Positions 22,894 to 37,205 of a stretch of DNA of 64,000 nucleotides are shown in pieces. The notes beneath the pieces were generated by a model, which worked only from the letters and a program-made list of their open reading frames with translations, had not been told where the DNA came from and ran no database searches. A program made the translations under genes and the position numbers. Location of the stretch: assembly GCA_016748015.1 (NCBI GenBank), contig JAAOMT010000128.1, positions 863,471 to 927,470 on the forward strand, given 5' to 3'. The stretch comes from Geosiphon pyriformis. Its lineage: Eukaryota; Glomeromycota; Glomeromycetes; Archaeosporales; Geosiphonaceae. Numbering within the stretch: the first letter of the stretch is position 1; every line of letters starts with the position of its first letter.

Positions 22894-25150
22894 ACAATCT
22901 TAGCAATAAGAAAATTAACATCTAAAGCTTAACCAAACTTAGTTTTAGCAAAAACATCAGCATATAAACCTAAAACCATAACCAAAAACTTGTTTTTAAA
23001 AAAAAGCCATACTAAAATAATATAACTGAAAATCTTTTCTACTTTGAAAACATATCAAGCCAAAGAATTGTTCATAAAAATAGTTACACTAGTACTGCAA
23101 AAATTCTTATTCAATCCAAATATAAAAATTTACACTTTATCAAACTTATTTGTAATTTATAGCTTGATACTAGTCCTTAGTTTTGTTTTTATAAAAAAAA
23201 AAACTATATTATCCAAATTAGTAGACCAACAAACAACATTTTTCTGTTTAGCAAAAACATTGATACTCTTAATATTACATATAACAAATTTTCAAACAAA
23301 ACTGGTCATTAAGACAAATAAGAATCTAAACCCAAAACAATATTATCTACTTTGACTGAAAAGTCTATAATTATATCTGAAAGACTTATCAAACTGTTTT
23401 CCAACTTGGAAATTACCAATTGATCCAAAAATATTGCTTTTATAATAGTCTTACTACTAGTAATCACACCTAAACACTCACTTATTACTATATTTACTTC
23501 TTAATTCTGTAATAAAAAAGTTACTAATGGCTAATATTCAAGATTAAGCTAAAAACTATTGGTCTAAATATATTCAATCTTTTAACCAGCTTATTTATTT
23601 GCTTTGTAAAACTAATAAAACTGTATTTAAAAATGGCAAATCTATTGTTCAATTTTTTTAATATCAGCAAAAAAAGCTTTATCTTCAAGAAAAAGCCAAA
23701 ATTAGCCAAACTATTTCAAACAAAAAAAAGAGAAAAAAAAGATTTACTAATAGCTGAAGTCCAAAAAACATTACTAAAAACAACAAAATAGATAACAGAA
23801 ATTAAATGTCTAATATAAATAACAGTTAGTCTGCTTTTATTAGCATTTAAAAAATTTTACAAGACAAAATACCAAAAAAAGCATTCTTATTAGTAGTACA
23901 GTTTAATAATATATGATCTAAAAAATTGTATTTAATATACTTGGTTAAACTGATATAAAACCAATACAAATTAGTATGCCTTAGTACTAGTATAGTTTCT
24001 ATAATAATATTCATTAGTTTGAGAAAATTAAAACAATTAACAATATATTTAACTTAAACATATATAACTGGATAACAGTCTATTACACAAGTTTTTTTAC
24101 TCACAGACCTAATAAAGCTCTAAATATTATGAGCATTTGTTTTCAAAAACAGAATATAAAGCAGTACTTTATTACAATTTTTAGCATTTTATGTTTCTTT
24201 GTTTATATTAGTTTTAGTAATTTATATAATATTTTTCTGATTAAAATAGACCATTTTGCTGTAATCAAATTAACATGATCTAATTGCTTAAATTTTACCA
24301 CAGCTTTCTGTCACATTTTTATTAACTATATCTTAATTGACTTAATTATTTCAAACTTGAATAGTATAGCATATACAGTTTTGGCTAATATACCAATTGG
24401 AATCTCTTTTAATGCTATAGTTTAATTTAAATGTCTAATAGATTTCCTAAGATTATTGTTTATCAGAATCTTTGCACTCTTAGTCTTATTAGTAATCTGT
24501 TCTAAACTTAATTTGGAAGTAAATATTGCTCTAATAATCTCAGCAAATTTTGAAGAAATAAATATTTTTTCAAAACTATTAATTTCTGAAAACAGTTTTT
24601 TGACTGCTATATACTTCTTTTAAGATGTTTTTTCAACAATTTTGTCTAATTTAATATCTAAAATAAAAAATTTTTTAACAAAAACATTGACCAGATTCTT
24701 AAAAAAAAAGTATTAAAGAAACATTTAAAAAAACATTATTATTATCATTACTCAAAAAATTGATTTTTTTCAATGGCTTTTTTAATGTTTTTTTGGTTTT
24801 TACTCATGAACTTTTTGGTATTAGATTAGAATTCACCTTAGCAAAAATAGTACTTTTACTATAGTCAATATTAGTTTTCTTAACCAAATACTCTGTTTTT
24901 ATGTTAATACTATTAAATTTGGTGAAGTTATTGGTTTCTGAATTCCAAAAACAACCACTCAATCCTTTAGCAAAAAATTTTTTATTACTAATATCATCTT
25001 TTAAAACACCATATCTTCTTTTTTTCTTGATATAATAAGTTTAATATTAGTATTAAAGCCAGAATTTTTAATAGATTTCTTTATAATAATAATATTAGAA
25101 CTAATAATAGCTTTTATAATAAAGCAAAAATAATTTAAATTTATCATACT
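22894..25150 (-). mobile_element. Probable 5' part of the LINE (endonuclease start and upstream ORF), strongly decayed
   Basis: Next to the solo LTR the minus strand reads DVFAKTKFG, a stop, then ALDVNFLIAKI, which continues into the endonuclease on the other side of the LTR. Farther right only fragments remain (23524-23709 is open but unrecognised). Total LINE length without the two insertions would be about 6 kb, normal for such elements. The right limit is a guess from where sequence becomes featureless AT. Confidence 0.45.
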
Positions 25151-26500
25151 GAATGATTAAAAACTTTTTTTTAACAAATATACTCTTTTTGTGAATTTAA
25201 GATATAAGAGAAAAAAAAAATTTATTAATTAAATATTTTATTAATTTAATTTTAATAAAAAAACAAAACATTAAAGTAAAAATTACTTAATTAATAAATT
25301 TTTAATAATTAATATATATATTAAATAATATAATTAAAGATTAATTTAAATTAATATTAATTAATATGTTTTTATTATAATTATTTAAAATAAAAATTTT
25401 TTTATTTATAATTATAATAAAGCTAAATATTATAATTAATATATATAATATAAAACTAGTAAAAAACAGAAAAAATACAAAAACTTTATTTTTTACAAAA
25501 AAAAAAAAACTAAGTTTTAAAACATTAAAACTTATATTATTTAATATTTTAAAAAAGTTGTTATTAAATATAACAAAAATTTAAGAAATTTATTTTTTAG
25601 CTGTTTTAGTTTTTTTAATTATTTAAACAACAATAAAAAATAAAAAATAAATAAATAAATAACTTAATTATTCTTATTAAATATTTTAAAACTTTTAAAA
25701 AGTTTCAAAAATTATATTAAAATTACTTTAAATAAATCTTTTTAATAGAATTTTTTAAAAAAAAAACTTTTAATCAAAAATAAAAAAGATATTACAAAAA
25801 ACTAATTAATTAATAAATATTTTATTTAAAAAAAGTATTTTTACAAAATACTATTAAGTAATTTCTATAATTGTAAATATTTTATTAGTAAAAATACTAT
25901 TAAGTAATTTCTATGATAATAAAAAATTTTAATTTATAATAATTTTAAATATTTACATATTTTTAATAATAATTAAATTTAAATAATTAAAAAATAAAAT
26001 ATATTTAATTATATATTTAAGTAATTAATTTTATAAAATATATATTTAAAAAAAAAGTTAATTAATTTGATTTAAAAGTATTTTTTAAAATAATAATAAT
26101 AATAATAATAATAAAATAAATAAAATAAAAATATTTTTATAAAATAATAATAAAGTAAATAAATTTATAATTTTTGAAATTTATAATTTTTATAATTAAA
26201 ATTCAATAAAAAACATTTTAAAAATTTTAATTTGATTTAAAAAAAATATATGATTTACATTTTATTTTAATTAATATAATTTTTATTAAGTTAATAATAA
26301 GATTATATATTAATTAAAACATATAAATAAATAAATATATATATATATTTAAAAATTAAAGATTTAAAATTTATTTATCTTTAAAATAAATAATTTTTTT
26401 TTTATATGTAATAATTTTAACATAAAATTTGAATAATTGATCATATATGTAAATAAAAATAAATTATTGATTCCAATTTGCTTTAATTTTTGAGTTTCAA
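25151..26500. other. Extremely AT-rich block, no genes
   Basis: Same character as 4250-6600: almost no G or C, short A and T runs, and a 20-base (AAT)n at about 26090. No ORF. Confidence 0.55.
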
Positions 26501-26538
<38 letters not shown>

Positions 26539-27344
26539 CTTTGTTTTTACACCTTTTTTTTTGTCCCACTTTCTGATAAAATATTACATGCGCTTATCTG
26601 TATTATTTCATAATCATAATCATTAATCATCACATTTATTACGAAAGTTTATATATATTCAATTATTCAACTGGTTTAAGAATAACAAAAAAGAATAATT
26701 GTTCATGATACGTGTATTGTATTTAAAATCACATCAAAAAATCAAAAAATTTATCAGTAGACAGGAACAATTAATATGATATATTTGTTAAAAATTGAAT
26801 AAATCTCCATCTTCCAGAGAGGAGAGAGAGGGGGATTAATTTAATGAAATTTAATATTAAACAAAAATAAATAAATTTGTTCAATTAGAAGTTTAAATAA
26901 TTTCAAAGGATAAAAAGAAAGTTATTAAATAATTTTTGGGTAGGCACAAAAAATTTTTTATTCTTGTCTGTGAATCTTTAACAAAAAGTTATTGTTATTT
27001 TTCTTTGAGATCCTCTTAAATGTACCAAAAATAAAATAAAATAAAATAAAATAAAATAACATAAAGTGATATCACCATATTCATGATAAACAATGCGGTT
27101 TCGTATTATGATTACTACCCACTGCGGGAGTTTATTTGTTGAAGTTGTTCATTTTGTGACTTTTAGAATAACTGACTATTAATTATTCCAATAGGGTTAT
27201 TTCTCTCAAAAACAAACCATCCTTTTGAAACTTTGAAATATCTTTGAAAAAACCCACTCAACCTAACCAAACCCAACCAAACCAAACCCAACCAAACCAA
27301 ACCAAACCCTAACCCAAACCCAACCAGACCCCAACCAAACTAAC
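26501..27344. other. 5' flank of the 27345 gene with simple repeats and a CCAAACC-rich tract
   Basis: Contains (ATT)n at about 26507-26535, a GAGAGAGAGGGGG tract at 26819-26834, (AAAAT)n at 27022-27058, and at 27255-27341 an irregular C/A tract of ACCAAACC units including one CCCTAACCC. The tract directly precedes the ATG and is probably 5' UTR or promoter. Confidence 0.5.
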
Positions 27345-28404
27345 ATGGAACAAATGGATAATTTAACGAAAACAATTTTTAACGATATAAGAGAGCTCGG
27401 AAAATCACGACAAGTCTTTTTGGGTGTGATTAAAGCACTTTTATTGAAAAATAATAAACCGAGTAAAGTTGCAGAAATAGCGGAACAAATTAAAAAAGAT
27501 AATCTCGCAACGATCAGGTTAGTAGAAAATCTCTTGAGAAAAATTAAAAAAGATAAACTTAGTTTTCACAATTTTATCATGTTTTTAACAAAAATAAAGT
27601 GGGAAGACACCTGTAAACACAGTGTCAGCAAATATAACCACCTTTTATAATGGAAAAACTAAAGCTGGTTGTCCTTATAACAATGTTGACGGGTTACCAA
27701 TTTTGGTTAAAGATTATAAGGAGTCCATTGGTGAAAAGCCATCATACAAATGGTTTCTAAACCCTGCGCATCCCAGAATAATTTGTTTATTTAAGGAATA
27801 TCATGAAATTCTTGGTCATGATGATGATGATGATGATGATGATGACGACAATAATGATGATGATGATGATGATGATGATGATGTTAACTCACAACAAAGA
27901 CAAATTACGAAATATACTTTGTTGAACGTTCCCGATGAATCAAAAATTTCCAAAAAATTCAGGAAGCCAAAAGCATCAACAAAAGTTGTTGGTCCTTCTT
28001 CACAAAAACCATACCACAACAACAACAACAAAAAAAAAAGGGTGGCGACTCTAAAGGATAAAAAAGTTAAAGGGCAAGAGAGAAAAAAGAATAATCAAAA
28101 AAGTGAATCTAGATCAAAATTTCCAGTCTCGTTCAATAACAAAATGGAAAAAAAAGGAAAATACCAGTCGTCATCATTGGTCAACAAAACTGAACAAGAT
28201 TTTTTAGCTCTATACCAAGCCTTCTTTGAAAGAAAGGTAGAAATGGATATTGATGATGATGATTATGATGATGATGATGATTATGATGATAAAGAAGAAG
28301 AGGTCACAATCGAGAAAACGAATCTTTCACCTTCTCTCATTCCTGAAACGGTTATTGTTTCTTCTTATAGTCATGGTGAATTTGATAATTTTGCACTTAT
28401 CTAA
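27345..28404 (+). CDS. Uncharacterised protein with two poly-Asp tracts
   Basis: Starts MEQMDNLTKTIFNDIRELGK. The first frame ends at 27650, and the continuing frame from about 27622 gives GCPYNNVDGLPILVKDYKES then a Lys/Asn/Ser-rich region to the stop at 28404. An intron 27613-27664 (GTAAAC...AAAG) would join them in correct phase, at 52 bases with no convincing branch point. A frameshift is the alternative. Asp-rich tracts at about 27818-27883 and 28247-28290 come from (GAT)n microsatellites. The middle is basic (KKKRVATLKDKKVKGQERKK), possibly a nuclear signal. I recognise no family; the first 90 residues look helical. Confidence 0.55.
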
Positions 28405-29447
<1,043 letters not shown>

Positions 29448-29614
29448 NNNNNNNNNNNNNNNNNNNNNNNNNNNNNNNNNNNNNNNNNNNNNNNNNNNNN
29501 NNNNNNNNNNNNNNNNNNNNNNNNNNNNNNNNNNNNNNNNNNNNNNNNNNNNNNNNNNNNNNNNNNNNNNNNNNNNNNNNNNNNNNNNNNNNNNNNNNNN
29601 NNNNNNNNNNNNNN
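29448..29614. other. Assembly gap (run of N)
   Basis: 167 unknown bases. The flanking tandem repeat on the left suggests a collapsed repeat. The first exon(s) of the following GDSL gene are likely lost here. Confidence 0.98.
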
Positions 29615-29668
29615 TATAGATTATAAAATTTTTCTTTACTAAATAATTTTATTATTATTTTTTAATAG

Positions 29669-30110
29669 GAAGATGGTCGAATGGACCAACATGGGTTGAA
29701 GTTCTTGCTGATTCATTAGGGACTAAATTAGAGAATTATGCTTATGGTGGTGCAACCATTGATAATTCAATAATTCCCTCTAATTTGACTATTGAAGATA
29801 ATCATCATGATAAGAAGTTATACTTGGTGCCGTCACTCAAGGAACAAGGTTAAATAAATAAATAAATAAATAAAAATAATTAATTAATTAATAAAAGGAT
29901 TGATATTAATTTAAAAAGACGAATACTAAAAAAAAATTTTTTCATTTTCTTTAATCAAAAAAAATTATTATTTTTTTTCATATCCATTTCGATAATTAGT
30001 CGATGCCTTTCTTCCTAATGTTTCTACCGTAATACACACATATCAGACAACTTATGTTTTATGGATAGGAGGTAATGATTATCAGGTAATAATTTTCTTT
30101 TTATCCAAAC

Positions 30111-30202
<92 letters not shown>

Positions 30203-30820
30203 TTTATTATTTTTATTTTTATTTTTATTATCATCTTCTTTTCTTATTGATAAAACTTTTCAGCTAATTAAGATAATAATTTTTTTTATCATTATAAATA
30301 GTATATATTCAAAAATAATGCAACAACCATCAAGCCACAAATACTCATCACCGCAATTCAAAATATAATTATCACTTTGGAACGGGCTGGTGCACATAAA
30401 ATTCTAATCAACAATATCCCTCCTTTGGACCAAACTCCTCTTTACATCAACTATTCCACCCCACAATTAGTTCAAATCAGAGACTTAATAAAAGAACATA
30501 ACAACTTATTAAATCTCATGACACGAAATATTACACGTCACAGTAATAGACTTGTCACCAAAGTGTTTGATGTTCATAATCTAACAATGGATGTCATTGG
30601 AAATCCTAGATATTATGGATTTACGAATATAGATGATCCATGTATTGTTGTATCATCAAATCGTTCCCCAACCAATATTTGTGTGAATGCCGATGATCAC
30701 TTATTTTGGGATCAAGTTCATCCTACCACCAAAGTACATCGATTACTTGCTGAAGAAATTCAAAAGTTTTTTAAATCTGTTAACGGGTATTGTCTATTTA
30801 GTAGGATATGTAAAGGGTGA
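29669..30820 (+). CDS. GDSL/SGNH-family hydrolase, 5' end missing in gap
   Basis: Three exons visible: 29669-29848, 30000-30085 and 30302-30820, all with GT-AG borders and matching phases. Exon 1 gives RWSNGPTWVEVLADSLG and NYAYGGATIDNS (the region after block I and block II of fungal GDSL lipases). Exon 2 gives YVLWIGGNDYQ (block III, with Gly and Asn of the oxyanion hole). Exon 3 ends with LFWDQVHPTTKVHRLLAEE (block V, catalytic Asp and His). Block I with the nucleophilic Ser of G-D-S and any signal peptide must lie upstream, in or beyond the gap. These enzymes hydrolyse ester bonds and are often secreted; substrate unknown. Confidence 0.85.
30114..30205 (+). repeat. (TTA)n microsatellite inside a GDSL-gene intron
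   Basis: About 90 bases of perfect ATT triplets between the second and third exons, removed by splicing. Confidence 0.95.
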
Positions 30821-31670
30821 AAATTTTTTATCTTTATAAAGATTTTCTTATTATTTTTATTGTTTGTTTATTTGTTTATTTGTTTACTTGTTTATTTGTT
30901 TGTTTATTGAAATTGTGACTTTTATGAAAGAAACGCTTTTTTTAAAATTATTTTTATTGTTTGTTTATTTGTTTATTAGAAATTTTTAAGATTATGAAAT
31001 TTTGTTTATAAAAAATACAATATTAAATTTTAAATAATATACTCTCTTACTATTAATTTTCTTTAAATCAAGTATCTCGATAAAAATTAAAAATTTTAAT
31101 TTTCAAAGTATAATTTTTTGGAATTTGTACATTTCACAGATATTATGAATAAAAACTAAATTTTATTCAAACTGATTCTTTTATTTTCCTAATTTGATAC
31201 TGAAATTGTATTCAGAATATTATGAATCATAATATATACTGACATTTGACATTTGAAATTTGACATTTTGACACATTCATCGCTCACTTAAAAACAAATC
31301 ATTTTTGAAAATTTATCGTTTTTACCATTTTATTGATCTCAAGAAATGACCAACAGTTGATAAATTTAAAAAAAAGATGACTAGAATCTCATTCCTTACC
31401 TTCACTTTGATCATTGAGAAATCCATCTCTGTTGTTTCTTTCTTTTGATCTAAACTAATATAATCATGACATGACAAAACGTTGATTGATTTTCCCTAAA
31501 CCTAAAATCTGACCTTTTTAAATTTACATTCGGCATTTTTTTGATATTTGATATTTCTTTAAAAACTTTTTTTATTTTAAAAACTCTTTCCACTTCTCTC
31601 TCTCTCTCTCTATCTCTATCTCTATCTCTATCTCTATCTCTCTATCTCTATCTCTATCTCTATCTCTCTC

Positions 31671-31701
<31 letters not shown>

Positions 31702-31738
31702 GCTTGTGAAATATATAATTTTTTGGAATTATTAAATA
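30821..31738. other. Intergenic region with TTTG-type tracts and a TCTCTA microsatellite
   Basis: TTTATTTG repeats at 30857-30908 and again at about 30957-30977, AT-rich spacer, then (TCTCTA/TC)n at about 31588-31702. No gene. The pyrimidine tract lies about 35 bases before the next ATG, so it is probably promoter or 5' UTR. Confidence 0.65.
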
Positions 31739-32659
31739 ATGCCTTCCAAAAGACGTATCAAAAGAACAGGAACTAAATGGTACCGAAGTACTTGTACCTC
31801 CTATGAAAGACTGGCTCGTGAAAGAAATTGGTTAAATCGTGATGGTAGCATTTTTCCTGTATCGAGTGAAAATTTAAAAAAGTATATCCGGGTGAAACGA
31901 TTGACTGCCAGTGAGCAAAGTTTACGTTGGTATATTGAAGCTTTAACAAGATATCATGAAGATGTGTTAGGCATAAAGAATTGGAATCAAGGAAGGTCGT
32001 TACCAGATGGAAATCTACCAAAGGGCAAACAAGAAAATAAAAGTATGAATTATCTTTTAAACAACCATATATTAATTAATTCTGTGTGTTTATGTTTGTT
32101 ATTTCTCATTTTAAAATAACAACCATATATTAAAATTGACCTGAATATAGGCATCAAGAATTCTAATTATGGTAGCTTTGGGAATCCTGTTGTCATTGAA
32201 ATTGGTAAGGAAAATTTTGAATTATTTGTGATTATTGTATTTTAAAAATCAGAAACCAAAGTTTTATCAATTCCCGATTCATTTATTGAAGATGAATTAT
32301 CGGTCACAAATACCAAAAAAGTTTCCTCTATTGGTACTGAGAAAGGTATTATTGAGTTTACAAGTATATAAAAAATTTTAAATATCTATCCATCTATTCC
32401 TATTAATTTTTCTATATTTGTAGAGGAGGAAAATAATTTAGGAAATTTTCCTTATGCAATCTTAGGTAAGGTCAGACCTATATATCGATTCTTTTTCAAA
32501 GTTCTCTTTTTAATGAATAAATCTCCCCACATAGATGGAACGGAATCTTTCAATTTACCAATACGTTCAACGAATCTCGATAAACCTGGCAGTAGCAGAC
32601 ACAACAATCATCAAGACCTAGTGCCGTCAGGATCGAATAAATCACGCATGTTATTTTAA
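31739..32659 (+). CDS. Uncharacterised five-exon gene with all phase-1 introns
   Basis: Exons 31739-32042, 32151-32204, 32253-32345, 32424-32465 and 32535-32659, all GT-AG and all in phase 1. The N-terminus is basic (MPSKRRIKRTGTKWYRSTC) and followed by a helical part with ASEQSLRWYIEALTRYHEDV, weakly like the SAM-like N-terminal fold of tyrosine recombinases; I would not rely on that. The small exons end in Gly or begin Asp/Glu-Gly (EENNLGNFPYAILG, then DGTESFNLPIRS). The next gene at 32754 has the same exon motifs, so the two may be one longer gene or a partial duplication. Confidence 0.6.
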
Positions 32660-32753
32660 TAAAACTAAATTTGATTCATTTTACATTTTTCGTCGGTTAC
32701 AAGTAAATCCTAACCTAGGACGTGCTTTGTGGTGTGAATCATTCTACATAGAA

Positions 32754-34475
<1,722 letters not shown>

Positions 34476-35749
34476 AATTTTCGTTATAAATTTTGTCCAA
34501 ATATTTTTGTATTTTGTATTTTGTATTTTGTCCCGCCAGTACTCTCTACTCTTGGATTGAAGTTGGCTTTTTATTTTTGTTGCAAGCTTCATAATTGTAA
34601 GCAATAGATAGAAAAAATTGTTATTCATCCTGCGTAGAAATTTCTAAGCTTTCAAAAAAAAAAATTTGAATATACATTTTTTTTTTTTGGGGGGGGGGGG
34701 GATTAATGCACATGAAGTTTTATACATGGTATTATCTGAAACTTCAATTCTTTAATACTGAGTTATGCCTCCGTGTGAGATTATGATTTTTATATACATT
34801 ATAATAAGTCAGAAATATAAAAAGAAGATGATGTCTAAAAGAATAAAGCCACTACATTCGGTTATTACACGAATATATAATAATACTGTTTCATTTATAG
34901 ATAAAAAATTCATAAACATATTTTTTTAATAAAAGTGGAATTGAATTTTTTTCAGAGACTGCATTTTGATTAAATTTTAGGTAATACATATGAGAAGGAA
35001 GCTATTAGTAGATTGAAAAGAACAGTAAAATAATTTCCTCACCGATTTTATTAAATTATTCCAAAAAAAAAAAAAAAAAAGCAAGATTAAAAGATTTACG
35101 GTGTTGATCTAAAATAAAATAAAAATTTCTATTGAATGATATTTCACTTGCTTGCAAAAAAGAAATTTGTAAATAATTTTTCTGATTTTTGTTTGATAAA
35201 GAATTTAATTTTTTTTTTTAATTTTTTCAAACTCGCAGTAAAAATTTTTTAAATTAGTTATAATTTCAAAAAATAAAAAATGTATTCAAAAAATAAAAAA
35301 AAGATTTTCAAATAACAAAAAATAATTAATTAATAAATAAATAAATAAATAAATAAAAACTAATTTCATTTTTGTGCTTTAAGAGTTTGTAGTCCAATAA
35401 AAATTTACAAAGATAAAACATGTTATAAAAAGAAAGAATATTTACAAAAATTCAAAGTAAATACGAATTACGTATTGTTTATATGCGACTAACCAACCTA
35501 ATTCTTTTCTTATAGAGCTTCATTTTATGTTTTTACAAACTTCACATATTATATATAACTTCTTATAATTATTTTGTAACTAAACCAAAAACAGTTGAAA
35601 TCATGAGAATAAGCAGATTCAGACAAAATTTTTGTGCTTATTTTTGAGCTGAGATAAGTTTTTTTTTTTTTTTTTTTAGTAAATCAGTAATTGAATTGAA
35701 AATACTTCTGATTTGGTTTTTCAATGTTCATATTAGAATTCAATTTGGC

Positions 35750-35785
<36 letters not shown>

Positions 35786-36323
35786 ATGCTAAAAATTTTA
35801 ATAATGATTTTTTTAAATATTTTAAGTTACTTTTTTGAATTAAAAGATAAAATATATATATATTTATAATTTTGCAATAAACAAAAAAATATTTATATCA
35901 CAAATATTTAATTGATCAAAATAATTTGATTTTTAATTAAATATATTTGAAATAAAAAGTTTACAAAAAAATATATATATATATATATTAACAAAAATTT
36001 TGTATTATGTTACACTTTTTACAAAAATACTCAATTATTACTAAAATCGGGTATAGGTGTTTGTAACTAGATCGAATTGAAAAATTTTTAATGATGTGAT
36101 TGTTAGAATGATTATTAGGAATTTTTTAAACGTTCTCATAAAGCACAAAACCTTATTTTTATAAAATTTTCCTGTCAATCATCCTTCTTTTGTGATTTTT
36201 GACGAAAAACTAAAAACTAAAAAGTGACTAGGAATAAATGAAAACTACTTTATCAATGATCAAACTAATTATAATTGATCCCTAGTGTTCCAAGCAAATA
36301 CAAATAATTTTCAAACATTTGAT

Positions 36324-36396
<73 letters not shown>

Positions 36397-37205
36397 TAAT
36401 TCAAAGTGACAAAAAATTTTTTTTTCAACTATATTTAGAACCTGGTGGCTAATCTCATTTTTATCCTTGGCCAATTTTTTTATTTTGATAAAGAATCATA
36501 ATTAAAACATTAAAAAAGTTATCCAGATTTAATTTTGATCAACAAAATCTATTGTAACAAGAAATTTTTTCTAAAGAAAAATGATATCATGAATAATTTA
36601 ACTCAAACTAGATAATAATCAATTGCCGAGTAAAAAAATTTAACAAAGGAGCGCAGTATCTAGATTGTTCCAATTTTATTGTTATCATTCACTACCTGCG
36701 TACATAATTGGTGTCCGCTGTACTCCCCCAATATGTGATCGTTCAAATAATTTCAAAAAAGGAAATTATTTGAACCACTTGGAAAATTTCACTATTTTAC
36801 GCAGTTGCAATTTTTATTTTTAATTCATTATTAAAAAAATGATCTGTAGTTACCCAAATTTTAATTTTTTTAAATGTATGTGCAATCATTTGATTCGGAT
36901 TTTCGCTTCCCGCTCATCACTATAGAGTATTTACTGCGTTTTTCAAGTGTAAAATTTATAAAAAGAGCGTTGATGAAGTTACTGACGACAATATTAGTTT
37001 TCAACACTAATATTTACCATCTAACTTTTAGTTTGATCTATTCGGAAATGAAAAATATCAATTAACAAACTATAGAAAAAAAGAACATTAAAAAGAACAA
37101 CAGTTTTTATTTTTTTTAAAAAAAAAAACTTCAAAAATCGACCAATATTTCATTTCATTTCATTTCATTTCCAAACAATATATCACTCTCAATAAAAATT
37201 TCACA
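34476..37205. other. 2.7 kb AT-rich intergenic region
   Basis: No gene that I can support. Landmarks: a T8-G13 homopolymer pair at about 34681-34701, A-runs at 35065-35081, (ATT)n at 35752-35779, (TA)n at 35970-35987, (TAA)n at 36327-36393, and a repeated CATTT unit at 37150-37171 before the AAA gene. A 63-codon frame at 36874-37065 has no recognisable content. Confidence 0.6.

Noticed and set aside
23044-23355. 103-codon plus-strand frame in the LINE relic
   Set aside because: Antisense to the decayed minus-strand LINE, low complexity and without motif.
36874-37065. 63-codon plus-strand frame upstream of the AAA gene
   Set aside because: AT-rich, no recognisable motif and no start context; probably chance or 5' UTR.
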